Part shown: one piece after another, positions 51,620 to 59,047 of the stretch
Position numbering within the stretch: the first letter of the stretch is position 1
Layout: the number at the start of each line of letters is the position of its first letter
DNA from: Desulforapulum autotrophicum HRM2
GTDB taxonomy: Bacteria > Desulfobacterota > Desulfobacteria > Desulfobacterales > Desulfobacteraceae
DNA length: 64,000 bases
Direction: 5' to 3'
NCBI RefSeq assembly: GCF_000020365.1
Contig: NC_012108.1
Coordinates: 310,001-374,000, forward strand
Program-made: the position numbers and the translations under genes
The notes under the pieces: model-generated
Seen by the model: the letters and a program-made list of their open reading frames with translations, nothing else
What the model was told of the DNA's origin: nothing
Database searches by the model: none

Positions 51620-52345
51620 TTAGATGTAAGTGACAAGGGGCTTGCGGTTTTTTGCCACATCCACGATCTCCTGGGCTAGAACCTGAGCCGCATCAACTGC
51701 AGGGATTGGTAAATTGCAGTCAAGGGCGCTCAATTCCGTACAGGCAACAACGGCAAGGGTTGCGCCTTGTTCGGCCAGGTGGCGGCAGATATTTTTGTAG
51801 CGGTTCGTAACTTCAGGACCGGATTCTCCCTTTTTGACCGATTTTATAACTTCAAGCATCTGTTGCTGGACCTCAGGTTTTGGCCAGATATCGATTAACC
51901 CTTTTGATTGGAATCTCTTGGTGTAAAGCCCGGTCATGGCAACTGCAGGGGAAGCAAGCATTCCGATTTTCTTATGTTCAGGGTATTTCTGAATCAAATG
52001 GTCTGTGACAAGCCCAACAATGTGTATCACAGGGATATTCACGGCATCCTGGACCGCCTGGTAATAATGGTGGGCCGTGTTGCAGGCAATGACCAGAAAA
52101 TCTGCTCCCCAGGTTTCAAGACGGCGTCCCATATCTGCCATGCAAGGTCCCGGATCCTCACCAATGCCCTCGATGATGGCCTTGATTCGTGATGGTACCT
52201 TTGGGTTGTTGTCAACAATACAGCGGATGTGGTCTAGATCATCTGTGGCAGGTGTCAGGCTAATGATCCTCTGCATCAGGTCAACGGTTGCTTCGGGTCC
52301 CATACCCCCTAAAATGCCAACGATTTTTTCTGCTTTGCAAGTCAT
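51620..52345 (-). CDS. Aspartate/glutamate racemase family protein
   Basis: A 241-residue protein. I chose the ATG at 52345 because AAGGAGTGCCATTTTAC precedes it. KIVGILGGMGPEATVDLM is the N-terminal loop, LVIACNTAHHYYQAV carries the first catalytic cysteine, and LAVVACTELSALDC the second, so the two-cysteine racemase core is intact. Members racemise aspartate, glutamate or related amino acids, or act as hydantoin or arylmalonate enzymes. Its operon partners suggest it works on the product of the adjacent aminotransferase. It could also be an aspartate racemase for cell-wall or D-amino acid metabolism. Confidence 0.88.
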   Translation of the reverse strand: MTCKAEKIVGILGGMGPEATVDLMQRIISLTPATDDLDHIRCIVDNNPKVPSRIKAIIEGIGEDPGPCMADMGRRLETWGADFLVIACNTAHHYYQAVQDAVNIPVIHIVGLVTDHLIQKYPEHKKIGMLASPAVAMTGLYTKRFQSKGLIDIWPKPEVQQQMLEVIKSVKKGESGPEVTNRYKNICRHLAEQGATLAVVACTELSALDCNLPIPAVDAAQVLAQEIVDVAKNRKPLVTYI

Positions 52346-52368
52346 GTAAAATGGCACTCCTTGTACAA

Positions 52369-52402
52369 CTCCTTCTTCCGGCATCCGTGCCGGAAGAAGG
52401 AG
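52369..52402 (-). terminator. Perfect 15-bp stem-loop between ridA and the racemase gene
   Basis: The arms CTCCTTCTTCCGGCA and TGCCGGAAGAAGGAG are exact complements around a four-base loop. It lies in the 110-base gap and ends about 25 bases before the racemase start. There is no strong run of T after it on the reverse strand, so it may stabilise the upstream message, act as a partial terminator or control the downstream gene. Confidence 0.55.
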
Positions 52403-52455
52403 AATTGATCTTTATTTCCTGAAAGTCTCAGGATCTTTGAACTGTAAAAATTTCC

Positions 52456-52836
52456 TTATACTTCAAAAATTGCTTCCACTTCAATGTCCGCCCCAAGGGG
52501 CAGAGCGGCCACCTGGAATGCCGACCGTGCGGGAAACGGCGCTTTGAAATATTCTGCATATACGGTGTTTACAGCTGCAAAATCTTTGATGTCCGCCAGG
52601 TAAACCGTTGTTTTAACGGCCTTGTCAAGATTGGTTCCCGCCTCTTCGGCAATGGCAGCCAGGTTCTTGAATACGCGGTGGGCACGGATTTCAATGCTGC
52701 CCTCTGGAATTTTTCCCGTGGCCGGGTCGATGGGGAGCTGGCCTGAGGTAAACAGCATGTTTCCTGTCTTAACTGCCTGGGAGTAAGGCCCTATGGCAGC
52801 AGGTGCTTTGTCAGTGTTGATAGTGATCTTGGACAT
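52456..52836 (-). CDS. ridA: RidA/YjgF family reactive enamine/imine deaminase
   Basis: A 126-residue protein starting at MSKITINTDKAPAAIGPYSQ, with GGAGAACCATC before the ATG. The family marks are AIGPYSQAVKTGNMLFTSGQ, NLAAIAEEAGTNLDKAVKTT, and the C-terminal ARSAFQVAALPLGADIEVEA, including the substrate-binding arginine. RidA trimers hydrolyse 2-aminoacrylate and related imines that arise in PLP-dependent reactions. It is 21 bases after a DegT-type aminotransferase gene, so it may clear enamines made by that enzyme. Confidence 0.94.
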   Translation of the reverse strand: MSKITINTDKAPAAIGPYSQAVKTGNMLFTSGQLPIDPATGKIPEGSIEIRAHRVFKNLAAIAEEAGTNLDKAVKTTVYLADIKDFAAVNTVYAEYFKAPFPARSAFQVAALPLGADIEVEAIFEV

Positions 52837-52857
52837 GATGGTTCTCCTTGCCAAAAT

Positions 52858-54057
52858 TCAGATTAATATCGTTTTTACTGTTTGTTCGATAATGTTAAGG
52901 ATCGTATCGCAATCTTCAAGGGTAAAGGTCAAAGGAATTCTCATATCACACATTACCGCTAGAATCCGTCTGGTATTGGTCAGATCCGGAAGCTGGCCCA
53001 GGTATTTCCACGATTCATAGGCAGAGGTGAAGCCCACGGGTTCTTTATTTCCGAACCATTTGAGTTCAACGCCCTGTTCTTTGCATTTGCTTAGAAATTC
53101 AAGAATCTGTGCTTCGGATTTACCGTTCAGGGAAAACTGTATGGATGACCCTACATAGGCCTCCCTTGGGTCACGGTCGGGCAGAAAAAGCCCTGGAATT
53201 TTTTTTAGACCCAGGGCCAGGCGGTCATACCGCTCGTTCCAGCGTCGGCACTGGGTATCCAGATCTGCTAACTGGGGACGTAAAAGTGCAGCCCTCAGGT
53301 TGTCCATGCGGCACGAATAGTTGGGAACCATGGTCTTTAAAGATTCAAACACAGACATATCCGGCCTGGACGTGTGCCGCTCATAGAGCATGTATGAGCC
53401 TGAAAGGATAATGGCCCTGGCAATGACTTCAGGGTCGTCCGTGACCAGAAGGCCCCCTTCACCTGAATTCATGTGCTTGTAGGTCTGGGTAGAGAAACAG
53501 CCGACCTTGCCAAAACTGCCCGATTTCTTCTGGTCCCAGTAAGCCCCCATGGTATGGGCGCAGTCTTCGATGAGGGTGAGCCCCCGGGTGTTGCAGATCT
53601 CCATGATGCGGTCCATGTTGGCGATATGGCCCCGCATATGGGAGAGCAGCAACCAGTGCACGTCAGACGATTTGGCTTTTTTATCAAGATCGTCAAGATC
53701 AATGGTGTAGTCGTCGGTGATATCCACAAGGACGATTTCGGCCCCTGAGTTTTCAATGGCTCCTGGAACCGGCGCCAGTGTAAATGCATTGCAGAGAACC
53801 TTGTCTCCTGGTTTTACCCCGCTGCTTTTCAGTGCAAGATACATGGAAGAACCGCAGGAGGCGCAACTGAGGCAATACTTTTTACCCATGTATTGGGCAA
53901 ATTCTTCTTCCAGAAGTGCAGCTTCACCCTTTTCACCGGGTGCAGTGTTGTACCTGTGGAGCTTTCCCGATGCCATGATTTCCAATGCCTTGTCAATGCC
54001 GGCCTGGGGAATGGATTCCTGCTGGGTGAAATCCTTTGTAAACTGTGTGCAACTCAT
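52858..54057 (-). CDS. DegT/DnrJ/EryC1/StrS family PLP-dependent aminotransferase
   Basis: A 399-residue fold-type I PLP enzyme. It has CASCGSSMYLALKSSGVKPG near residues 65-84, the phosphate-binding and aspartate region LIEDCAHTMGA (Asp165), the PLP lysine in TQTYKHMNSGEGG (Lys194), and the C-terminal domain. Known family members aminate keto-sugars, but a role outside sugar pathways also occurs. Here it is 12 bases downstream of a histidinol-dehydrogenase-like gene and just before ridA and a racemase, so it could transaminate the keto acid or aldehyde made by the dehydrogenase. No sugar-nucleotide genes are near. Confidence 0.92.
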   Translation of the reverse strand: MSCTQFTKDFTQQESIPQAGIDKALEIMASGKLHRYNTAPGEKGEAALLEEEFAQYMGKKYCLSCASCGSSMYLALKSSGVKPGDKVLCNAFTLAPVPGAIENSGAEIVLVDITDDYTIDLDDLDKKAKSSDVHWLLLSHMRGHIANMDRIMEICNTRGLTLIEDCAHTMGAYWDQKKSGSFGKVGCFSTQTYKHMNSGEGGLLVTDDPEVIARAIILSGSYMLYERHTSRPDMSVFESLKTMVPNYSCRMDNLRAALLRPQLADLDTQCRRWNERYDRLALGLKKIPGLFLPDRDPREAYVGSSIQFSLNGKSEAQILEFLSKCKEQGVELKWFGNKEPVGFTSAYESWKYLGQLPDLTNTRRILAVMCDMRIPLTFTLEDCDTILNIIEQTVKTILI

Positions 54058-54069
54058 GGAAAATCTCTC

Positions 54070-55380
54070 CTAATATTTGGTCTGGTTGTAAACTTCAAAA
54101 TCCCACTCATTATCCGGGAAAAATTTACGCAGTCTCCAGTCACAGGCCCTGGCATGACCTTCCATGCCTTCAACCCTTGAAAGTCGGGATGCAGCGGCGC
54201 TGACGGTGATGTTGGCCTCTTTGGATATCTCCTGGTAGGTGTAAATTTTGAGAAATTTATGAACGTTTAAACCGCCTGAGTAATAACCCGCCTTTTTGGT
54301 GGGCAGAATATGGTTGGTTCCCGAGCATTTATCCCCCTGGGGAACGGTGCTGCCTTCACCCAGGAACAATGATCCATAGGATTTTAAGTTTTTAACCCAG
54401 AAATCAAGATCTTCGGCCATGACCTGAACATGCTCTGCCGCATATTCGTCGTTGACCTGACACATCTCTTCCCTGTCTTTGCAAAGAATGATTTCGCCGT
54501 AGTCCCGCCATGAGGATTCAGGAACTTCAGGGTTGGGCATGTCGGCGATGATCTTGGGCATGATTTCCAATACCCGTTCCCCAAGATCCCTGGAGTCTGT
54601 GTAGAGCCAGACGGGCGAATCATAACCATGTTCTGCCTGGGATACAAGGTCAATGGCAACGGTCATGGCGTCGGCGGTCTTGTCTGCGATGATGGCCGAT
54701 TCAGTGGGGCCTGCGAAAACGTCGATGGTGCATTTGCCCTGGGAGGAAAGAATACTTTTGGCCTCGGCCACATAGGCATTACCGGGGCCTACCAGGATGT
54801 TGGCGGGTTTGCCGGTGAAAAGTCCGAATGCCATGGTGGCAATGGCCTGGACACCGCCCATCTCGATGATGATGTCCGCTCCTGCCACATCAAGGGCATA
54901 CACAACAGCCGGGGCAATGGAATCTCCCCTGGGAGGAGAACAGGCGATCACGGTTTTGACTCCCGCCACCTTGGCCGTTGCCACACTCATGATGGCAGAA
55001 CAGGCATGGGCAAACCTGCCGCCGGGAACATAGCAGCCTGCCACTTCTATGGGGATGATGCGCTGGCCCAGGCGAACGCCGTCCATGGGGTGTACTTCAA
55101 ACTCTTTGAGGCTCTCTCGCTGGGCCGTTGCAAAGGCTGAAACCTGTTGGTGGGCATACCTTATATCTGCCTTTACACTTTCAGGGACCTTGTCGATAAG
55201 GCGCTGCTTTTTTTCAGGGCTTAATACAAAGGGCCCTTCCCAGTTGTCAAATTTTTTGGCCAGGGCGGTTACGGCCTCTTCGCCTCTTTGTTCTATGTCG
55301 GCCAGAATTTCCTTGACTGTCCCGCGGATGCGGTCGGAGTTACCCTCGGCAGTTTTTTCGGCTTTTTTGATGTACTCCAT
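54070..55380 (-). CDS. Histidinol-dehydrogenase family enzyme, HpsN-like
   Basis: A 436-residue NAD-dependent, zinc-containing dehydrogenase. VAGCYVPGGRFAHACSAIMS near residue 113, ACSPPRGDSIAPAVVYALD, GVQAIATMAFGLFTG, NILVGPGNAYVAEAKSIL, DVFAGPTESAII, LVSQAEHGYDSPVWLYT and GDKCSGTNHILPT follow the family. The pattern resembles HpsN, which oxidises (R)-2,3-dihydroxypropane-1-sulfonate, more than biosynthetic HisD. No his genes adjoin; instead an aminotransferase, RidA, racemase and TRAP transporter do. The true substrate is unknown: a sulfonate, a vicinal diol or an amino alcohol are options. AGGAGG precedes the ATG. Confidence 0.9.
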   Translation of the reverse strand: MEYIKKAEKTAEGNSDRIRGTVKEILADIEQRGEEAVTALAKKFDNWEGPFVLSPEKKQRLIDKVPESVKADIRYAHQQVSAFATAQRESLKEFEVHPMDGVRLGQRIIPIEVAGCYVPGGRFAHACSAIMSVATAKVAGVKTVIACSPPRGDSIAPAVVYALDVAGADIIIEMGGVQAIATMAFGLFTGKPANILVGPGNAYVAEAKSILSSQGKCTIDVFAGPTESAIIADKTADAMTVAIDLVSQAEHGYDSPVWLYTDSRDLGERVLEIMPKIIADMPNPEVPESSWRDYGEIILCKDREEMCQVNDEYAAEHVQVMAEDLDFWVKNLKSYGSLFLGEGSTVPQGDKCSGTNHILPTKKAGYYSGGLNVHKFLKIYTYQEISKEANITVSAAASRLSRVEGMEGHARACDWRLRKFFPDNEWDFEVYNQTKY

Positions 55381-55454
55381 ATCGTTTCCTCCTGATTGTG
55401 GTGAAATCGTACCTGACTGTTACTATTACCTGAAAAGAAACCGGGTATCAATAG

Positions 55455-55478
55455 ATTTTATAAAATATTTTATAAAAT
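55455..55478. promoter_or_regulatory. Two adjacent ATTTTATAAAAT palindromes upstream of the HpsN-like gene
   Basis: The perfect 12-base palindrome ATTTTATAAAAT occurs twice back to back (55455-55466 and 55467-55478), 75 bases before the start codon. The same 12-mer lies at 58870-58881 upstream of the TRAP operon. Tandem symmetrical sites are typical of a dimeric regulator, and the GntR protein at 50885-51538 is the obvious candidate. AT-richness alone could also generate such sequence. Confidence 0.5.
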
Positions 55479-55539
55479 CATAAAAGTAATAGATCTATAT
55501 AGTGTAAATATATGTAATCATGATCCTTTTTAAAGGTAT

Positions 55540-55567
55540 CCTTTGGCCGGAAATGTCCGGCCAAAGG
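55540..55567 (-). terminator. Strong stem-loop after the TRAP large permease gene
   Basis: A perfect 12-base stem, CCTTTGGCCGGA and TCCGGCCAAAGG, around a four-base loop lies eight bases beyond the dctM stop on the reverse strand. A short CCTTTAAAAAGG palindrome follows. There is no long T-run, but the position and strength fit termination, or 3' end protection, of the TRAP message before the HpsN-like operon. Confidence 0.6.
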
Positions 55568-55574
55568 GGGATGG

Positions 55575-56867
55575 TTAGTTCATTAGTGCACCCAGAACCC
55601 TGGGCAGCCACAGGGTTAATCCTGGAATATAGGCTATGAGAAAGACCACCAGTATACTGACGAACACAAAGGGCAGTGCATTGACGGAAATATCTTCCAG
55701 GGTGGTGTTGGCCACCCCCGATGCAATAAACATGTTTTCTCCCAGGGGTGGCGTTGCAAACCCAATTTCGCAGCAGCAGACAAGGACGACACCAAAGTGG
55801 ATGGGGTCAACACCCAGGGAGATCATTACAGGCAGGAGTACGGGGGTTACCAGCATGATGGTTGCCAGGGTTTCCATGAACATGCCCATGAACAAGAGAA
55901 AAAAGATGACCAGAACCCAGATCAGGTAAAGATTACCCGTGAGGTCCATCAGACCCTGGGCAATGAGATCAGGGACTTTGTTGAGGGTCAGAAGTTGTCC
56001 AAATGCCAGGGCCGTGAACATGATGATGAGTACCCTGCCTGTGAGCCAGGTGGTGCTTTCAAGGGCCTTCATGACTCCGGTCAGTTTGATTTCCTTGTAA
56101 ATAAAAATACCCACAAACAGGGTGTAGAAGATCGACACAATGGCCGCTTCCGTGGGAGTAAAGAACCCGGTGTAAATGCCGCCCAGAATGATGACAGGGG
56201 TAAGCAGGGCCCAGAATCCATCTTTTATGGTTTTAGCAATTTTGGTTGCTGAAATGACGTTTCCATCACCCTCGTACTTTTTTTGTTTGGACCGGATATA
56301 GTTCATGGTCATCAGACCCCCGCATAGCAGAATGCCTGGGAAAAAGCCTGCAACAAAGAGGTCTGCAATGGATTGGGATGCTGATACTCCGTAAATAACC
56401 ATGGGAATAGACGGCGGGATGACAACGCCAAGGCCGCCGGAAGACGAGGTCACGGCACCGGCATACCCCTTGCCGTAACCGTGGCGAACCATGGCCGGAA
56501 TCATGAGCATGCCCACGGCAGCCGTGGTGGCCGGCCCCGATCCTGAGATGGCGCCGAAAAAGAGGCAGGATAAAATGGTGGATGCGGCCATGCCGCCTGT
56601 AAAAGGTCCTGCCAGGGATTCTGCCACGGCCACAAGCCGCCTTGAAATTCCTGCCGACTCCATGAGGGCACCGGACAGGATAAAAGCGGGTAATGCCATG
56701 ATGGGAAAAGAGTTTACCGATGTATAGGCAATTTCAACAAGGCCCTCCAGGGGTTTTCCGGAGGCGATCATTCCAGCCATGGCCGCTGCACCAAGGGAGA
56801 GGGTGATGGGGGCGCCCATGAAGAGCAGGACCACAAAGGTCAGGAAAAGAATGGCGGTTACACTCAT
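55575..56867 (-). CDS. dctM: TRAP transporter large permease subunit DctM
   Basis: A 430-residue membrane protein with about 12 hydrophobic segments. FVVLLFMGAPITLSLGAAAM at the N-terminus, LPAFILSGALMESAGISRRL, SGSGPATTAAVGMLMIPAM near residue 112, SSSGGLGVVIPPSIPMVIYG near 142-161, and TPTEAAIVSIFYTLF near 231 are DctM hallmarks. It moves an organic anion inward with sodium ions, using the substrate caught by DctP. It overlaps dctQ by four bases. Because the dctP gene of this operon is frameshifted, the transporter may be inactive unless another binding protein serves it. Confidence 0.94.
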   Translation of the reverse strand: MSVTAILFLTFVVLLFMGAPITLSLGAAAMAGMIASGKPLEGLVEIAYTSVNSFPIMALPAFILSGALMESAGISRRLVAVAESLAGPFTGGMAASTILSCLFFGAISGSGPATTAAVGMLMIPAMVRHGYGKGYAGAVTSSSGGLGVVIPPSIPMVIYGVSASQSIADLFVAGFFPGILLCGGLMTMNYIRSKQKKYEGDGNVISATKIAKTIKDGFWALLTPVIILGGIYTGFFTPTEAAIVSIFYTLFVGIFIYKEIKLTGVMKALESTTWLTGRVLIIMFTALAFGQLLTLNKVPDLIAQGLMDLTGNLYLIWVLVIFFLLFMGMFMETLATIMLVTPVLLPVMISLGVDPIHFGVVLVCCCEIGFATPPLGENMFIASGVANTTLEDISVNALPFVFVSILVVFLIAYIPGLTLWLPRVLGALMN

Positions 56868-57466
56868 GATACCCCCCCGTTTTGTCCGGCGTCTTGATCC
56901 GGGGCTGTGTCGATTTTATCCACATCGGCTATTTCAATGTGAAAAATATATTTCATGATGTTGACTTGAATGATTCTTAGGGTCATTAGGGAAAAGGCAA
57001 TGGGGAAAATTAAAAAAACATAGGCCATGAGCCAGTCAAGGGTTGGAGAATATTCGGGAAATTCAAATCCTTCTTTGATCACGATAAGGCTGTAATAAAC
57101 CATGGTGCAGTTGAAAACGATCCAGACCAGGTCCGAGAGCAGGGTGGATATGTTCCCAACGATTTTTGGAAAAATTTTAAACTGGAATGTCACCCGGTTG
57201 TGGGCTGCCAGCCGGGCAGCATATGTGGCACCGAAAAAGACAAACCAGACAAAGGCGAATCTGGACAACTCCTCTCCCCAGGGCAGGGAGGCGGGCAGCG
57301 AGTAGTGTTTAAGGACCGGTATAAATCCTGAAAGAAAATCCACCCCGCCGAAAGTTATCCTCAGGACAATCTGCAAAAAAAGCAGGCAGACGAAAAAGAC
57401 CAGAAGGGCCTGGCAGATGTAGGATTCCAGGTTGTCCAAAATATGTAAAATTTTTTTTGTTTGCAT
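56864..57466 (-). CDS. dctQ: TRAP transporter small permease subunit DctQ
   Basis: A 200-residue protein with four hydrophobic helices, the usual DctQ size and pattern: ALLVFFVCLLFLQIVLRITF near residue 20, the conserved WGEELSRFAFVWFVFFGATYAA near 62-83, VWIVFNCTMVYYSLIVI, and a final helix FLIFPIAFSLMTLRII. The subunit helps the DctM channel work with the binding protein. GGAGTCTGCC precedes the ATG. It follows dctP after 57 bases that hold a strong hairpin. Confidence 0.93.
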   Translation of the reverse strand: MQTKKILHILDNLESYICQALLVFFVCLLFLQIVLRITFGGVDFLSGFIPVLKHYSLPASLPWGEELSRFAFVWFVFFGATYAARLAAHNRVTFQFKIFPKIVGNISTLLSDLVWIVFNCTMVYYSLIVIKEGFEFPEYSPTLDWLMAYVFLIFPIAFSLMTLRIIQVNIMKYIFHIEIADVDKIDTAPDQDAGQNGGVS

Positions 57467-57485
57467 GGCAGACTCCAGGGTGGCT

Positions 57486-57513
57486 CCTGCCCGGCTGTGA
57501 TCTGCCGGGCAGG
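57486..57513 (-). terminator. Intra-operon hairpin between dctP and dctQ
   Basis: The arms CCTGCCCGGC and GCCGGGCAGG are exact complements around an eight-base loop in the short gap after the binding-protein gene. There is no T-run. Such hairpins usually raise the amount of binding-protein message relative to the permease genes by partial termination or by blocking 3' decay. Confidence 0.55.
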
Positions 57514-57523
57514 TAAGCTATGG

Positions 57524-58518
57524 TTAGCGTCCGAGGGCTTTTACAACATCATCAACGGCAACTTTCCCGCCGATTGAGTCGTAAAATTTTGGCCATACCT
57601 GATCCATGGCGATTTTTGCCCACTGGTCTTCATCCTGGATCTCCATGTATTCAACACCTTTTTCTATCATTTTTTGTTTGGCCTTCTCAGATTCGCTGAC
57701 TGAAAAGAGCAGGTTATACTGCTGGGCCTCGATACCGGCGCGGGTAAACATGGCCTGGTCCTTGGCGGATAGGGAATTGAAGAATTTTTCGCCGAAAATC
57801 AGGGGCTGGAGGGAGAAGAGGTAATGGCATTCTGAAGTGTAGTCCTGAACCTCATAGAATTTCATGGTGTAGTTCACAGTATGGGGATTGTCCTGGCCAT
57901 CCACAACTTTTTGCTGCATGGCGGTAAATGTTTCGGGCCATGCCATGGGAATGGGCTCTGCACCCAGTGCCTTCCAGGTCTCGATCATGATGGGGTTTTT
58001 GGGCACCCTTATTTTAAGGCCTTTGAGGTCAGCCAGTGTGGATACTGGTCTTTTGGAATTGGTCAGAACTCGGAAGTTTGAATATGCCCAGCCAAGGACC
58101 CGGACACCGGCTTCCGTTGACAGGATCTCCCGCCAGTGCTCGCCAAGGTCACCTGTGGTTATTTTGACGGCATCGTCGAAACTCTGAACCAGATACGGTA
58201 GCGTCAGTACCCCAACTGTTTTTGAGAAAGGGGTTACGTTGTTGATGGCAACCACGGCACCGTCAATGGAGCCCCTGCGGACATCCTTGAGCATCTTCTG
58301 CTCGTCGCCCAGTTGGCCTGCAGGGAAAGATCAACCTTATATTCGCCGTTACTGGTTTTTTCAACAATCTCTTTGAAGCGGAGGGCCAGCACCCCCTGGT
58401 CAGAATCGATGGGATCACCCAGGCCAAGCTTCAGGGTTTTCTGCGCCATGGCCGGTCCCGGCACCATGAGGGCTGTCAAAAAAAATACAAGAACTCCAAT
58501 CATTGTAAGCTGTTTCAT
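57524..58518 (-). pseudogene. dctP: TRAP transporter substrate-binding protein DctP, disrupted by a one-base frameshift
   Basis: The 5' part (58518 down to about 58327) encodes a clear signal peptide (MKQLTMIGVLVFFLTALMVP and on, cut after AMA) and TLKLGLGDPIDSDQGVLALR. In another frame the rest runs to 57524 (KMLKDVRRGSIDGAVVAINN, KGLKIRVPKNPIMIETWKAL, YTSECHYLF). Adding one base to the run of three A at 58326-58328 (plus strand) joins the two as VDLFPAGQLGDEQKM, a typical DctP sequence of about 331 residues. Either the gene is recently broken or this base is a sequencing error. The remaining frame shows no other damage. AAGGAGGACGT precedes the ATG. Confidence 0.88.
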
Positions 58519-58589
58519 ACGTCCTCCTTGAAAAAATTTAAAGAACAGAGCATCCCGGAATCCCGGGAATGTGGTTTAACCCCTTTGGG

Positions 58590-58690
58590 TTTTATATGAG
58601 ACGCACGCCAATATGTTACCATTGGCGGAGTTTCATCATTTTCTGTGGCCGCAGGCCATCTCTCGCTCCGACCATGTCAGCTGGATATAA
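58590..58690 (-). repeat. Diverged reverse-strand copy of the 90-bp repeat
   Basis: Read on the reverse strand this stretch shows, in the same order as the tandem units at 8292-8470, a GGTCGGAGCGAGAGATGGC block, GATGAAACTCCGCC in the middle, and a TCTCATATAAAA end. It also holds a hairpin with arms CGCCAAT and ATTGGCG (58606-58627). Similarity is partial and by eye. It lies in the 529-bp gene-free gap 58519-59047. Confidence 0.5.
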
Positions 58691-58723
58691 AAAAACCGGA
58701 CAGCCAAACGGCTTCCGGTTTTT
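58691..58723 (-). terminator. Rho-independent terminator of the glp-type operon
   Basis: The stem AAAAACCGGA with TCCGGTTTTT, extended by AGCC and GGCT around AAAC, is followed on the reverse strand by a run of eight T. It lies about 330 bases after the stop of the HdrB-like gene, the last gene of the leftward operon. The A and T ends on both sides make it able to work in both directions. Confidence 0.75.
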
Positions 58724-58865
58724 GTCAAAACGGGATATGTTTTATTCTCTGGTGGGCAGGGTGTCTGCTGGTGAATTTTCCTTAAATACACAGGCATAAT
58801 TATCTCCAAATCATAGTTTTGTGAAAATCATATTTTATGTCGTATCTATTTCCAAAGAGAAAGTC

Positions 58866-58909
58866 AATTATTTTATAAAATATATTTAAATATTTTTTAT
58901 AAAATAATT
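58866..58909. promoter_or_regulatory. AT-rich 44-bp palindrome containing ATTTTATAAAAT
   Basis: The left half has ATTTTATAAAAT (58870-58881) and the right half TTTTTATAAAAT (58894-58905), flanked by AATT on both sides, so the whole region is nearly symmetrical. It matches the doubled site before the HpsN-like gene. It is about 350 bases upstream of dctP, with a terminator in between, so a direct promoter role for dctP is uncertain. Confidence 0.45.
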
Positions 58910-59047
58910 AAAACACCATTTATGAGATGAACAGTTATTGTCTAACTTTCTTCCAGGTTATGTTGTTCAAAATGGGATTACATGGAGGGGTAGGGTATCA
59001 CGGAGGTTGTGTAGAGGCGTCCAAGCTGGGAGTCTCTACGTTGCATC

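Noticed and set aside
54070-55380. Biosynthetic histidinol dehydrogenase (hisD)
   Set aside because: No other histidine genes adjoin, and the sequence pattern and neighbours (TRAP transporter, DegT, RidA, racemase) fit the HpsN-like branch better.
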